Source: Rhodospirillaceae bacterium
GTDB lineage: Bacteria > Pseudomonadota > Alphaproteobacteria > Rhodospirillales > Casp-alpha2
Direction: 5' to 3'
DNA length: 59,403 nucleotides
Assembly (NCBI GenBank): GCA_018665815.1
Contig: JABJBP010000012.1
Location: forward strand, 1 to 59,403
Under the pieces are notes generated by a model, which was not told where the DNA came from, searched no databases, and saw only the letters and a program-made list of their open reading frames with translations. This document shows positions 35,405 through 44,863 of this stretch, in pieces (the first letter of the stretch is position 1; every line of letters begins with the position of its first letter). The translations under genes and the position numbers were made by a program.

Positions 35405-36706
35405 TTAATCCGGGCCGTCGGAAGTGGCCAGCGGAACTTGTGACGAAACTTGGGCTTGGCGGCGGATCAGCCAGACCAGTAACACCAGCCCCGGCACGGC
35501 GGCGGCGATGGTCGCCAAGAAAAACATCGTCCATCCCAAATGATCAGCCAGCGCGCCGCCGCCGGCAGCAAACACGGTCCGGGCTTGGGCTGTCAGTGAC
35601 GTCAACAGCGCGTATTGGGTCGCCGTGAATTGCAAACTGCAGAGCCCCGAAAGATACGCCACGAAGGCCGCCGTCGCCATGGCGCCGGTGAGGTTTTCAA
35701 CGGCGATAGCCAGCGTCAGCATGGGCAGCGACTTGCCGGTGGCGGCCAGCGCGGCGAAGGCCAGATTGCCGGTCAACTGGCCGATGCCGGTAATGAACAA
35801 AGCCTTGAGAATGCCGTATCGGAAACTCAAGACGCCGCCCAGCAAAGCGCCAACGAGGCTCATGGCCAGGCCCCAGCCCTTGGTGATGACGGCGATCTCG
35901 GTGCCGGAAAACCCAAGATCTACATAGAACGGATTGGCCATGGCACCGAGCAAGGCATCGCCGTACTTGTAGACCGTGACGAAGGCCAAGATCACCAGCC
36001 AGTGTTCGCGGGAGGTGAAATCGCGGAACGGCTCGACCACGGCTTCGCGGAAGCGCTGGTTGAAATTTGTCTGTGTATCGAGCTCCCGTGAGAGTCGGTC
36101 GGGCTCGGATAGGGCCAAGGTCACCGCCATGCCCAACACCATCAGCGCCGCCATGGCACTGTAGGCTGCAAACCAACCGTGGGTATCGGCAATGATCAGC
36201 GCGCCGGCGCCGGCGGCCAGCGTCCCGATCCGGTAACCGTTGACGAAATTCGCCGCCCCGCCGCCCTGCTGCTCGGCGTCCAGCATTTCAATACGAAACG
36301 CATCGGCGACGATGTCTTGGGTAGCAGACGCAAATGCCAGGGCGACGGCCCAGATCGCCGTGCCCGCCAGATTGCCGCCGGGGTCGGTGGCGCCTAAGGC
36401 CACAATAGTGCCAGCCACGGCGATCTGTGAGGTTAAAAGCCAACTGCGGCGCTGCCCTAGAACAGCGCCGAGGATCGGAATTTTCAAATGATCCACCAGC
36501 GGCGCCCAAGCGAACTTGAAGCCATACGCAATGCCGGCCAGTGAGAACCATCCGATTTCAGTGAGGGTCACGCCTTCACGGCGCAGCCACAAAGACAGTG
36601 TCGAATAGACCAGCAAAAACGGCAAGCCACTGGAAAACCCGAGAACAAAAAGTGCGAGGATGCGGCTGTCCAAATAAAGCCGGGCGGAGGACCACCAGGT
36701 CTTCAC
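35405..36706 (-). CDS. ampG: MFS permease, AmpG-like (muropeptide or related uptake)
   Basis: A 433-residue protein with about 12 membrane helices, starting at a GTG that overlaps the stop of the glycosyltransferase gene (GTGA). The N-terminal DSRILALFVLGFSSGLPFLL, LSLWLRREGVTLTEIGWFSL and ASATQDIVADAFRIEMLD are hallmarks of AmpG, which imports GlcNAc-anhydromuramyl peptides from the periplasm for cell-wall recycling. No other recycling gene is in the window. The gene order (GT9 followed by AmpG) implies co-transcription. Confidence 0.86.
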   Translation of the reverse strand: MKTWWSSARLYLDSRILALFVLGFSSGLPFLLVYSTLSLWLRREGVTLTEIGWFSLAGIAYGFKFAWAPLVDHLKIPILGAVLGQRRSWLLTSQIAVAGTIVALGATDPGGNLAGTAIWAVALAFASATQDIVADAFRIEMLDAEQQGGGAANFVNGYRIGTLAAGAGALIIADTHGWFAAYSAMAALMVLGMAVTLALSEPDRLSRELDTQTNFNQRFREAVVEPFRDFTSREHWLVILAFVTVYKYGDALLGAMANPFYVDLGFSGTEIAVITKGWGLAMSLVGALLGGVLSFRYGILKALFITGIGQLTGNLAFAALAATGKSLPMLTLAIAVENLTGAMATAAFVAYLSGLCSLQFTATQYALLTSLTAQARTVFAAGGGALADHLGWTMFFLATIAAAVPGLVLLVWLIRRQAQVSSQVPLATSDGPD

Positions 36707-37920
36707 GCGGGAGGATCCATGTTCACCGGATCGGCGCCGACCAATTCGACACAAGCCGATTGGACCTCGGCCATGGTGACGGCGGCAACGCAGGGAAAGG
36801 ATTGCATCGGGCCTTCGCGCTTATGGCAACGCCAAAAACAGTGATAGCAATCCATCGGCCGATGAACGAACCGCGCGTGGTCGGGCCGCACACCTTCCGG
36901 GTAGGGCACGAAACAACCGAAATGCCCGCCGCCGACAATGACCACGGTCTTGGCGCTAAGCCCAATCCCGACATGCGCCGGGCCGGTATCATTGCTGACT
37001 AACAGGGTGGCGCGCTGTATGAGATCCAAAAGTTCCGCGAGCTTGGTACGGCCGGTCATATCGATGACCCGGTCATTCTCGCTCAACGCGCCGGCCTTGA
37101 TAGGGGCGGCTTTCTCATCAGTCTTGCCGACAAAAACAACGGTGTAACCCAGAGATGAAAGCCACCGCGCGAGCTCTTGAAATTGGGCCAGTGGCCATCG
37201 CCTACCAAATTCATTAGAGCCCGGGTTGAGCACCACATAAGGCGCCTGAATATGTGCCGGCGGCGGCGAGCCGGCCCAGATAAGACGCGGCGTCTCAACG
37301 CGATGATCTCTCCCGGTAACGGCTTTCAGGAACGCTGCGTGGCGCTCGGTTTCGTGGATCGGATAGGCGCCGGTATCAATGATCTCTTCGACCTGAGAAA
37401 GATACCAAGTGTATTCGGCTCGCGTGCGTTCATTGATATAGGGCACGGACACCACGGTCCGTGGCGCGGCGGCCACCCAAGCCAAACTGTCCGCCATCAA
37501 TGCGCGGCGAAAATAGGCGTCCGACACGGTCACTGCGGGCGCCATCCGGCGAATACGTAAATTGACGCCAAATCGATAGAACGCGCGCCTGGCATATTTG
37601 TGTTCATTGATGGTGACGACGCGGTAACCGGCGAAGACCTGATCAGCGACGGGTCCCCAGCTTTCACATCCCAGTACCGTGATGTCCGATTTCGCCACGC
37701 CAAAAGCTGCGGCGTAATGATCCAGGCTGTTGCGGAACAGCACCATGTCGCCAATGCCGTCCATGCGAATGACCAGTAATCCGCCCCGGTTGCCGGTTGG
37801 CCAATGCCGGGCGATCCAGTCAAACGGCCGGAACAGCCACCAGCGTTTGCGCATACCGGCCGGCATCAGCCGCCAAAAGGGGCTCGATTTAAATTGAACG
37901 GATTGGGCTTCGGCGCTCAT
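36703..37920 (-). CDS. Glycosyltransferase family 9 (heptosyltransferase-like)
   Basis: A 405-residue GT-B enzyme of family 9, like the lipopolysaccharide heptosyltransferases. RGGLLVIRMDGIGDMVLFRN near residue 45 is the N-terminal acceptor-domain signature (IRxDxIGDxV). The C-terminal domain has VVLNPGSNEFGRRWPLAQFQ and LLVSNDTGPAHVGIGLSAKT for donor binding. A late Cys/His cluster (CYHCFWRCHKREG) is typical of a subset of GT9 proteins. It presumably builds the outer-core or another surface glycan. Ends overlapping the AmpG-like start, so co-translated. Confidence 0.85.
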   Translation of the reverse strand: MSAEAQSVQFKSSPFWRLMPAGMRKRWWLFRPFDWIARHWPTGNRGGLLVIRMDGIGDMVLFRNSLDHYAAAFGVAKSDITVLGCESWGPVADQVFAGYRVVTINEHKYARRAFYRFGVNLRIRRMAPAVTVSDAYFRRALMADSLAWVAAAPRTVVSVPYINERTRAEYTWYLSQVEEIIDTGAYPIHETERHAAFLKAVTGRDHRVETPRLIWAGSPPPAHIQAPYVVLNPGSNEFGRRWPLAQFQELARWLSSLGYTVVFVGKTDEKAAPIKAGALSENDRVIDMTGRTKLAELLDLIQRATLLVSNDTGPAHVGIGLSAKTVVIVGGGHFGCFVPYPEGVRPDHARFVHRPMDCYHCFWRCHKREGPMQSFPCVAAVTMAEVQSACVELVGADPVNMDPPA

Positions 37921-37951
37921 CAGCCTAGCCTAGCGCGCCGGCCTTTTGCCC

Positions 37952-39802
37952 TCAACCCGTGCCGGTAGCAAGGCCGGCTTCGGCTTCCGCACGGCGTTGT
38001 TCGCGTTTGCGCTCGTGGGGATCAAGGTGACGCTTGCGAAGGCGGATATGGTTCGGTGTGACTTCGACCAGTTCATCGTCGGCGATATAGGCGATCGCTT
38101 GCTCAAGGCTAAGGCATTTCGGCGGTGTCAGGGTGACAGCCTCGTCCTTGCCGGATGCCCGTATATTCGTCTGTTGTTTGGCCTTCAACGGATTGACCTC
38201 AAGATCGTTGCCGCGGGTATGTTCACCGACGATCATGCCGCCGTATACCTCAACGCCGGCGCCGATCATCAGCGGCCCACGCTCTTCCAAATTGGCCAAG
38301 CCATAGGCGACGCTTTTGCCGCCGCCAGTGGAAATCAGCACGCCGGTTCGCCGCCCAGGGATAGCGCCGGCGTAACTGCCGTAGTCATGAAACAGTCGGC
38401 TCATGATGCCAGTGCCCCGGGTTTCGGTCAGAAAGTCGCCGTGATACCCAATCATGCCGCGCGACGGTGCAATAAAGGTGATCCGTGTCTTGCCGCCGCC
38501 GGACGGGCGCATGTCGTTCATCCGGGCTTTGCGTTTGTTCATGGATTCCACCACGACACCGGAATACTCGTCATCCACATCGACGACGACTTCTTCGAAG
38601 GGCTCCTCGGTTTCACCGGTTTCCGGGTTCTGGCGAAGCAGCACGCGGGGCCGACTGATGGATAACTCAAATCCCTGGCGGCGCATTTGTTCAATCAAGA
38701 CGCCCAATTGCAACTCGCCGCGGCCCGCGACCTCATAGGCATCCTTGTTGGCCGTCTCGGTAATACGGATAGCGACATTGCCTTCGGCTTCACGCAACAA
38801 ACGATCACGGATCATCCTTGAAGTCACCTTCTCACCATCGCGACCGACAAGTGGTGAATCATTGATCGAAAACGTCATGGCCAAGGTCGGCGGATCGATT
38901 GGTTGTGAAGGAATTGCCTCGGAAACTTCGGGTGCCGCCAACGTGTCGGCGACTGTTGCGGTCCCGAAGCCGGAAAGTGCAATAATATCGCCTGCCTCCG
39001 CACGTTCTGCCGGCTCACGTTTAAGACCACGGAAAGCGAGAACCTTGGTAACCCGGCTGGTCTCAACAACTTGGCCATCACGGGACAATGCCCGGATCGT
39101 TTCATTCGGATGGATTGCACCGCTTTGAATCCGACCCGTCAGTACCCGGCCCAAAAAAGGATCGGCTTCCATGGTCGTGACCAACATGGTGAACGGCCCG
39201 CCCAGATCGGCAAGCGGTGTCGGTACGTGATCAATGATTCGCTCAAATAAAGCCGTCAAGTTTTCTTGCGGGCCATCGGGCTCATCCGCCGCCCAACCAT
39301 TTTTCGCCGACGCAAAAACTGTCGGGAAATCCAGCTGCTCGTCATTGGCGTCCAAGGCCGTAAATAATTCAAAAACTTCGTCCTGAACCTCGTACGGGCG
39401 CGCTTCAGGCTTATCGACTTTGTTGACTACGACGATGGGTTTCAGTCCAAGGCTCAAGGCTTTCGCGAGGACAAACTTAGTTTGCGGCATCGGCCCTTCC
39501 GATGCATCAACTAACAGCAAAACGCCGTCCACCATGGAAAGAATGCGCTCAACTTCACCACCAAAATCGGCGTGGCCCGGCGTGTCGACGATATTTATGC
39601 GGGTGTCGCGCCATTCAACAGACGTGCTTTTGGCCAGGATGGTAATCCCGCGTTCACGTTCCAAGTCATTGGAATCCATGGCCCGTTCGGCAACCTTTTG
39701 ATTTTCACGGAACACGCCCGACTGCTTCAAAAGGCCATCGACCAAGGTCGTCTTGCCATGATCGACGTGGGCAATAATGGCAATGTTTCTAAGATCGGTC
39801 AC
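37952..39802 (-). CDS. typA: Ribosome-binding translational GTPase TypA/BipA
   Basis: A 616-residue GTPase. The N-terminal G domain has G1 [16 protein letters not shown], the G2 region [13 protein letters not shown]3 [14 protein letters not shown] and G4 VVNKVDKP; it is followed by EF-G-like domains ([40 protein letters not shown]) and the TypA-specific C-terminus ([40 protein letters not shown]). TypA helps ribosome assembly under stress and cold. GTG at 39802 fits the family length and follows a GGAAT site; another GTG at 39832 adds ten residues. Ends 32 bp from the glycosyltransferase gene. Confidence 0.95.
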   Translation of the reverse strand: MTDLRNIAIIAHVDHGKTTLVDGLLKQSGVFRENQKVAERAMDSNDLERERGITILAKSTSVEWRDTRINIVDTPGHADFGGEVERILSMVDGVLLLVDASEGPMPQTKFVLAKALSLGLKPIVVVNKVDKPEARPYEVQDEVFELFTALDANDEQLDFPTVFASAKNGWAADEPDGPQENLTALFERIIDHVPTPLADLGGPFTMLVTTMEADPFLGRVLTGRIQSGAIHPNETIRALSRDGQVVETSRVTKVLAFRGLKREPAERAEAGDIIALSGFGTATVADTLAAPEVSEAIPSQPIDPPTLAMTFSINDSPLVGRDGEKVTSRMIRDRLLREAEGNVAIRITETANKDAYEVAGRGELQLGVLIEQMRRQGFELSISRPRVLLRQNPETGETEEPFEEVVVDVDDEYSGVVVESMNKRKARMNDMRPSGGGKTRITFIAPSRGMIGYHGDFLTETRGTGIMSRLFHDYGSYAGAIPGRRTGVLISTGGGKSVAYGLANLEERGPLMIGAGVEVYGGMIVGEHTRGNDLEVNPLKAKQQTNIRASGKDEAVTLTPPKCLSLEQAIAYIADDELVEVTPNHIRLRKRHLDPHERKREQRRAEAEAGLATGTG

Positions 39803-39840
39803 AATAGAATTCCTATTCAAGCCCAGGTTCACACCGTGTT

Positions 39841-40842
39841 TTAGGCCGTGGCGCCGAGGCGCGCATTGGCAAGGTCTTTCAAAGATGTCGCTGGGCGTGC
39901 GCCCAGGTGAGATATGATTTCAGCCGCCGCGATATTCCCGAGACGCGCTGAGTCCGATAGTCCCCGGCCCTGCGTATGGCCAAACAAGAACCCACCCGCA
40001 TAAGCGTCGCCGGCACCTGTCGTATCGACGACCGTGTCGATTGGTTCCGCATCAATTACATGAACTTCATCACCAGCCAGAACAACGGAGCCCTTGTCGC
40101 CACGTGTCAGCGCCGCAATCCGGCATTGGCCTCGGACGGCTTGCAACGCCTTATCAAAATCATCGACTTGGTAAAGTGAGATGATCTCATCCTCGTTGGC
40201 GAACAGAATGTCCACATGGTTGGCGACGAGATCGACAAAATCTTCGCGGTGGCGGTCAACACAAAAGGGGTCGGACAAACTGAGCGAAACATCGCGGCCA
40301 TTTTCATGCGCGATACCGGCGGCAGTCAAAAAGGCTTCCTTGGCGGCCGGTGGATCCCAGAGATACCCCTCCATATAGGTCACTTGAGCATCGGCGATAT
40401 CGTCAGCGTTGATATCACCCGGCCCCAATTCGATGCACGCACCCAAATAGGTTAACATAGTCCGGTCAGCGTCAGGGGTAACGAGGACGAGGCTGGTCGC
40501 CGTCGCTGCGCCATCACTCGCCGGCGCTGTTTCAAAATGGACGCCGAGAGCACGAATGTCATGGCTGAACACATTGCCCAATTGATCGTCGCGAACTTTG
40601 CCGACAAACGCACCACGGCCGCCAAAAGATGCCAGACCGGCAATGGTATTTGCGGCCGATCCGCCGGAACATTCGGTCGCAGGGCCGACCTTCTCGTATA
40701 TGGATTGGGCGGCTTTGGCATCAACAAGCGACATGGCACCCTTCGCCAGCCCGAGATCTTCAAGCAATGAAGTTTCAGTCTGAACCAAAATATCAACAAT
40801 GGCATTACCGATGCCAATAACGTCGAAACGGATTTCGCTCAC
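39841..40842 (-). CDS. PfkB family adenosine kinase-like sugar/nucleoside kinase
   Basis: A 333-residue ribokinase-fold kinase. FDVIGIGNAIVDILVQTE at the start and CSGGSAANTIAGLASFGGRG mark the substrate-binding lid; the PfkB signature VVDTTGAGDAYAGGFLFG supplies the catalytic aspartate and anion hole. Alphaproteobacterial proteins of this type act as adenosine kinases. No other nucleoside-salvage genes are nearby. The adjacent typA start is 38 bp downstream. Its promoter must be in the AT-rich region to the right. Confidence 0.9.
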   Translation of the reverse strand: MSEIRFDVIGIGNAIVDILVQTETSLLEDLGLAKGAMSLVDAKAAQSIYEKVGPATECSGGSAANTIAGLASFGGRGAFVGKVRDDQLGNVFSHDIRALGVHFETAPASDGAATATSLVLVTPDADRTMLTYLGACIELGPGDINADDIADAQVTYMEGYLWDPPAAKEAFLTAAGIAHENGRDVSLSLSDPFCVDRHREDFVDLVANHVDILFANEDEIISLYQVDDFDKALQAVRGQCRIAALTRGDKGSVVLAGDEVHVIDAEPIDTVVDTTGAGDAYAGGFLFGHTQGRGLSDSARLGNIAAAEIISHLGARPATSLKDLANARLGATA

Positions 40843-41358
40843 GCACGTTCCCCTGGAGTATTAAAATTACAGGTGTTTTTCGCGGGCGCAGTATAACGTT
40901 GCGCTCCGCCACGGCAACACGTGTGATGATGTTCACATAGGCATCGGCAGCAAGATCGATGAAATTTCATCTATACGTCTCTAACTTATTGATAAATAAT
41001 AATTTAATATGGTCATGCCGTTTTCGAAATTTGTCTCTATCGATTCCACTCAAATAATTCAGTGGTCCTCATAAAATTAATCGAAGGGATCTTAATTATT
41101 AGGCTAATTTACTTCTATTGTGTTAATATTCTTGAGAATAATAATTTTTCCGATCCTCCATCGATCGTGACGATCCCGTCGTCCTACAGTTGAAGACTTC
41201 AATCGATAGAAACAAATACGTGAGTACGATTTGCTTGCTTTTTCATACTGTTATGGTGTTGTTATTCAAAATGAAGCTGAATACGGGGGAATTGAGTGAT
41301 CGCGCAACATTATTCTCATGTATTAATATAGATAAACAAAATAACATGTTGATATATA
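40843..41358. promoter_or_regulatory. 516-bp AT-rich intergenic region with palindrome
   Basis: The block from about 40970 to 41360 is strongly AT-rich, unlike the flanking genes, and separates divergent genes (adenosine kinase and EI24 protein). It contains a perfect 14-base palindrome, TATTCT-TG-AGAATA (41127-41140), a candidate operator. A 65-codon ORF (41190-41387) overlaps the next gene and is not convincing. No gene is supported here. Confidence 0.4.
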
Positions 41359-42042
41359 ATGATTTCATCACTAATAAAAGGCATTAGGCAGCTCAGTGAT
41401 CCGGCGACCCGGCAAGTTGTCTGGCTGAGCGTCGGCCTGGCCATACTGACGTTCCTTTTCCTTTTCGCCTGCATTGAGACATTGCTGTCAGAGACATCCT
41501 TTTTTCAAGCTGGGTGGCTTGAAAGGTTTGCCGACGTCCTTGGTCGACTCGCCGCGATTGTGTTGACCTGGCTATTGTTTCCCGCCGCCATCAGCGCCGT
41601 TGTCGGCCTATATTTGGAGCGGGTCGCCGCGGCCGTAGAAGCGCGACACTACCCATCTTTGGCTCCGGCGCCTGAGCAAGATTTCATTGTGACCTTAGCA
41701 GCTTCAGGGAAATTCCTAGCCATTATGGTCGCGTTAAATCTTTGCCTTTTGGTGTTCATCTTCACCGGACCGCTTTACGCGATCCTATTTTATGCGGTCA
41801 ACGGCTATTTGATCAGCCGAGAGTTTTTTGAACTGGTCGCATTGCGACGGCTACGGCCTGAAGCCGCCCGTGCACTGCGTAAAAGCCACCAAACACCGCT
41901 CTTCGTCACCGGCGCCTTTTTTGCCTTTATGATGACGATGCCTGTTATCAATCTGCTGACACCGGTCATCGCGACCGCAACAATGGTGCATTTATTTGAA
42001 GATTGGCGCGACGCCGACGGCGCGGCGTTGGTCACTGCATGA
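41359..42042 (+). CDS. EI24 (CysZ-like) domain membrane protein
   Basis: A 227-residue membrane protein. Helices include VVWLSVGLAILTFLFLFACI, LAAIVLTWLLFPAAISAVVG, FLAIMVALNLCLLVFIFTGP and TPLFVTGAFFAFMMTMPVIN. The loop YLISREFFELVALRRL and the PxINLLTPV ending match EI24/CysZ-type proteins. CysZ imports sulfate; other EI24 proteins are uncharacterised, and nothing here points to sulfate. ATG 41359 fits the family's short N-terminus. It is the first gene of a likely operon with bactofilin 27 bp downstream. Confidence 0.8.
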   Translation: MISSLIKGIRQLSDPATRQVVWLSVGLAILTFLFLFACIETLLSETSFFQAGWLERFADVLGRLAAIVLTWLLFPAAISAVVGLYLERVAAAVEARHYPSLAPAPEQDFIVTLAASGKFLAIMVALNLCLLVFIFTGPLYAILFYAVNGYLISREFFELVALRRLRPEAARALRKSHQTPLFVTGAFFAFMMTMPVINLLTPVIATATMVHLFEDWRDADGAALVTA

Positions 42043-42068
42043 GCTTTATCGGATAAGGAGATATCCAA

Positions 42069-42641
42069 ATGTTTGGAAAGAAAAAAGATGGTAGTGGCGA
42101 AGCCACGGAAAATGCGGGCAAGGAATCCGAAGACCTGACGACGGCACCACCGCTGAAACCGTTTTCCCGCAAGGGCACCCATGCCCCGGCAAAACCTCCG
42201 ACGGCCACCAGTTTCCAGCCAGAAATTACACGCCGGATACCGGACATTCCAGGATCACCCACACGCCGCGCCGGCCGGGCCGTGGGGTCGGATTCAGAAA
42301 GCAACCGCTTGGTCGTCGGCCGCGATATTCGACTGAGCGGTGAGATTACCGCTTGCGACAAATTGGTGGTCGAAGGCAGCGTCGAGGTCACGCTTTCCAA
42401 TGCGCGGGTTATAGAAGTCGCGCCGACCGGCCATTTCAAGGGAGCGGCAGAAGTTGACGAAGCCGATATCAGTGGCCGATATGAAGGCGATCTCATCGCC
42501 CGCGAGCGACTGATTGTCCGGGCTGGTGGGCACATCAAGGGTAAGGTGCGCTACGGACGAATTGTTATTGAATCGGGCGGCGAAGTGTCCGGCGATATGC
42601 AAACATTGGAAACATCCGCGACCGACGGCAACACTGATTGA
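42069..42641 (+). CDS. Bactofilin (polymer-forming cytoskeletal protein)
   Basis: A 190-residue bactofilin. A disordered, proline-rich N-terminus of about 75 residues begins MFGKKKDGSG; the central right-handed beta-helix domain starts RLVVGRDIRLSGEITACDKL and has the repeated strands VEGSVEVTLSNARVIEVAPT and IVIESGGEVSGDMQTLE. Bactofilins self-assemble without nucleotide into filaments that organise cell shape and envelope synthesis. A GGAG-type site precedes the start; the lipoprotein gene follows with a 2-bp gap. Confidence 0.93.
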   Translation: MFGKKKDGSGEATENAGKESEDLTTAPPLKPFSRKGTHAPAKPPTATSFQPEITRRIPDIPGSPTRRAGRAVGSDSESNRLVVGRDIRLSGEITACDKLVVEGSVEVTLSNARVIEVAPTGHFKGAAEVDEADISGRYEGDLIARERLIVRAGGHIKGKVRYGRIVIESGGEVSGDMQTLETSATDGNTD

Positions 42642-42643
42642 GC

Positions 42644-43102
42644 ATGCCCGTTCGTTGGAATTCTGCATTAGTTGGTGGAGTCACGACCGCGATGTTGGCG
42701 CTTGGTGGATGCGAGACAACGAATACCGCCCCGCCATCCACGCCCAACCCGCCGCCGCAAACTGACGTTCAAAATGAAAGCCCAGTCATCGAGGCCGCCC
42801 GCCAGACTGCGGCTCAACCCCTGGAACCGTCATACCCTTCTATTGATACATTGACGGGTCAAACTGCTGAAAGCATCGAGACTCTCCTAGGTCAGCCGCA
42901 ATTTCGACGCCGAGACAAGCCCGCCGAGCTGTGGCAATACCGTGCCACTGGGTGCGTCCTGGATTTATTTCTATATCCTGGCGCCGGCCGCTCACTTGCC
43001 GTTGATTTTTTGGACGTCCGCCAAATCGGCAACTCGGACGTTGGGCGCCAAGATTGTTTGGTCTCGCTCCTAAAGACTAAAGCGGCTGGTGTTCAGGGTT
43101 GA
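42644..43102 (+). CDS. Hypothetical lipoprotein
   Basis: A 152-residue exported lipoprotein: the signal peptide ends with lipobox ALGGC (TTAMLALGGC), then a low-complexity linker rich in Pro and Thr, then a small domain with SIETLLGQPQFRRRDKPAEL, YRATGCVLDLFLYP and two further cysteines that could form a disulfide. The FRRxDKPAExWQY pattern resembles SmpA/OmlA-like domains of alphaproteobacteria. ATG 42644 is preferred to TTG 42638. It follows the bactofilin gene, so may be co-transcribed and linked to the envelope. Function unknown. Confidence 0.78.
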   Translation: MPVRWNSALVGGVTTAMLALGGCETTNTAPPSTPNPPPQTDVQNESPVIEAARQTAAQPLEPSYPSIDTLTGQTAESIETLLGQPQFRRRDKPAELWQYRATGCVLDLFLYPGAGRSLAVDFLDVRQIGNSDVGRQDCLVSLLKTKAAGVQG

Positions 43103-43235
43103 TGCGGTTGGATTGGGAGTGAGACCGACACATCAGATCGCGATCAACCGGCTTTGGCGAAATCTAGTCGCTCGGCACTTTTTAGGATAACCTCCAATAG
43201 AATTAATTTTTTAGGCTGCATCGAAAGCTCACAGT

Positions 43236-43598
43236 TTGTCCGACGAAGACATCGATACCGAACAAACCCGCCGATTGGCTTCGCTCTCTTTCCTTGTGAT
43301 CGAGGACAATGAGTTCGCTCAGAATTTGGCTGTCGGCCTGCTGGAAACCATAGGCGCGGGCAAAGTCCGTTGCGCCGGCAACGGGTTGGATGCGCTAAGC
43401 GAACTTCTGGTCGCCGATACCCCGCCGGATGTATTGCTAGTGGATCTCGGCATGCCGGAGATGACCGGGCCGGAGATGATGCAACAACTTGCGGCGCGGG
43501 GTCTGAATGTACTTGGCCAAATTACCAAACCATTGACGCGAGATTCTCTTAGTCAAGCATTGGCGAATTTACCTGCCGAGCCGGAGCCCGCCAGCTAG
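43236..43598 (+). pseudogene. Response-regulator receiver domain with internal deletion
   Basis: From a TTG at 43236 (no strong ribosome site) the 120-residue protein starts as a normal CheY-like receiver: FLVIEDNEFAQNLAVGLLET (acidic pair), NGLDALSELLV, and the phospho-acceptor Asp in VLLVDLGMPEMTGPEMM. Then QQLAARGLNVLGQITKPLTR joins the fourth helix region straight to the lysine motif; about 20-25 residues are missing, including the strand and the conserved Thr/Ser switch residue. The join is at about 43498-43506 in a GGCGCGGGG run. The remnant keeps Asp and Lys but probably cannot fold or switch. It lacks an output domain. Confidence 0.7.
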
Positions 43599-44230
43599 CC
43601 CGTTTCCTTGCCCTTAAACCGACACAGATCGTTGACGATGCATTCTCCGCAAAGCGGTTTGCGGGCCTTGCAAATATAACGGCCGTGTAGGATCAGCCAG
43701 TGATGCGCATGCAGTTTAAAATTATCGGGCGTCACTTTTTCTAGCTTCTTTTCAACCGCCAACACCGTCTTACCCGGCGCAAGACCGGTGCGATTGGAAA
43801 TTCGGAAGATATGAGTATCCACAGCGATTGTCGGCGCGCCAAAGGCAATATTTCGGACGACATTCGCAGTCTTTCGCCCAACGCCGGGCAAGGCCTCGAG
43901 CGCGTCTTGGTCATCAGGTACGCTGCCGCCATGATCGGCAATTAACAATTCCGACAGTCTGATCACATTTTTTGCCTTGGTGTTATAAAGCCCAATGGTC
44001 TTAACGTAGTCCTTCAACTTGGCTTCGCCGAGTTCGACCATTTTCTTTGGCGTCTTGACGATCTTGAATAATGGGCCCGTTGCCTTGTTGACCCCAATAT
44101 CCGTGGCCTGCGCGGACAACACGACGGCAACCAGCAAGGTATAGGTGTTCACAAAATTGAGTTCGCCGCGCGGTTCCGGCATCGCCGTTTCGAGACGGGT
44201 GTAGAACTCGATGATGTCAGGTTTTTTCAT
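43595..44230 (-). CDS. nth: Endonuclease III (DNA glycosylase/AP lyase)
   Basis: A 211-residue helix-hairpin-helix base-excision enzyme that removes oxidised pyrimidines. The hairpin LEALPGVGRKTANVVRNIAF contains the catalytic lysine; the catalytic aspartate lies in TIAVDTHIFRISNRTG. The C-terminal 4Fe-4S cluster has cysteines in CKARKPLCGECIVNDLC. ATG at 44230 opens MKKPDIIEFYTRLETAMPEP, as in relatives, and is preferred to one 22 codons upstream. It converges with the receiver gene, overlapping by 4 nt at the ends. Confidence 0.95.
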   Translation of the reverse strand: MKKPDIIEFYTRLETAMPEPRGELNFVNTYTLLVAVVLSAQATDIGVNKATGPLFKIVKTPKKMVELGEAKLKDYVKTIGLYNTKAKNVIRLSELLIADHGGSVPDDQDALEALPGVGRKTANVVRNIAFGAPTIAVDTHIFRISNRTGLAPGKTVLAVEKKLEKVTPDNFKLHAHHWLILHGRYICKARKPLCGECIVNDLCRFKGKETG

Positions 44231-44364
44231 ATCAAGTGTCCCCGTTGCGCCAACCCAATGGCGTGCAAACCTTACTCTTGCCTCGCCGCTCGGCAAGGGT
44301 TTTTATGACCAATTGAATGTTTCCGATTACAATGTCCCGCCTGTCAGGAAGGACGAAATTTGAA

Positions 44365-44859
44365 ATGACCGCGACGGCAACCGATGTGTTGTTCACAACC
44401 GAACTGCGTCCAAACCGTTCGGCAACGCCGGGCGCGGTCCGCCGCCTAGCGCTCATCTTATGTGTGATTCTAATTCCGGCGGGAATGATTTTCATCTATG
44501 TCGGCGCTTGGCCGGTGTTTGGGTTCCTCGGCTTGGAGTTGGTTGCGTTGATCGTGCTTTTGAAACTTCATCATCGGCGAGGCTACATGGTTGAACGTAT
44601 TGTTCTGACCGCCGAGGATTTGAGCGTCGAGCGCCTTGATCCGTGGGGGCGGCGGCAATGTTGGTCCTTCCAGCGTCATTGGGTGCAGGTCAACTTGGAA
44701 AACGCCGACGATCTCAATGGGAATTTGGAATTGCGCTCCCATGGCAAAGCCTTGACTATCGGCGCATTTCTGACGCCACCTGAACGATCCGAAGCCGCCT
44801 CGACTTTGCGGCGCGCGCTGTTGAACGTATGCCGGCCTTGCGCCCAACAAGTCGTCTAA
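44365..44859 (+). CDS. DUF2244 domain membrane protein
   Basis: A 164-residue protein with two membrane helices near the N-terminus (LALILCVILIPAGMIFIYVG and VFGFLGLELVALIVLLKL) and a soluble C-terminal part. The WPVFGFLGLE motif, VERIVLTAEDLSVERLDPWG and SFQRHWVQVNLE are typical of DUF2244. ATG 44365 follows an AGGAAGG-like site. Function unknown; in other alphaproteobacteria the family is often close to nth, as here. Confidence 0.85.
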   Translation: MTATATDVLFTTELRPNRSATPGAVRRLALILCVILIPAGMIFIYVGAWPVFGFLGLELVALIVLLKLHHRRGYMVERIVLTAEDLSVERLDPWGRRQCWSFQRHWVQVNLENADDLNGNLELRSHGKALTIGAFLTPPERSEAASTLRRALLNVCRPCAQQVV

Positions 44860-44863
44860 ATAC

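Noticed and set aside
41190-41387. 65-codon ORF in the AT-rich spacer
   Set aside because: It overlaps the EI24 gene start, is AT-driven, and has no ribosome site or recognisable motif.
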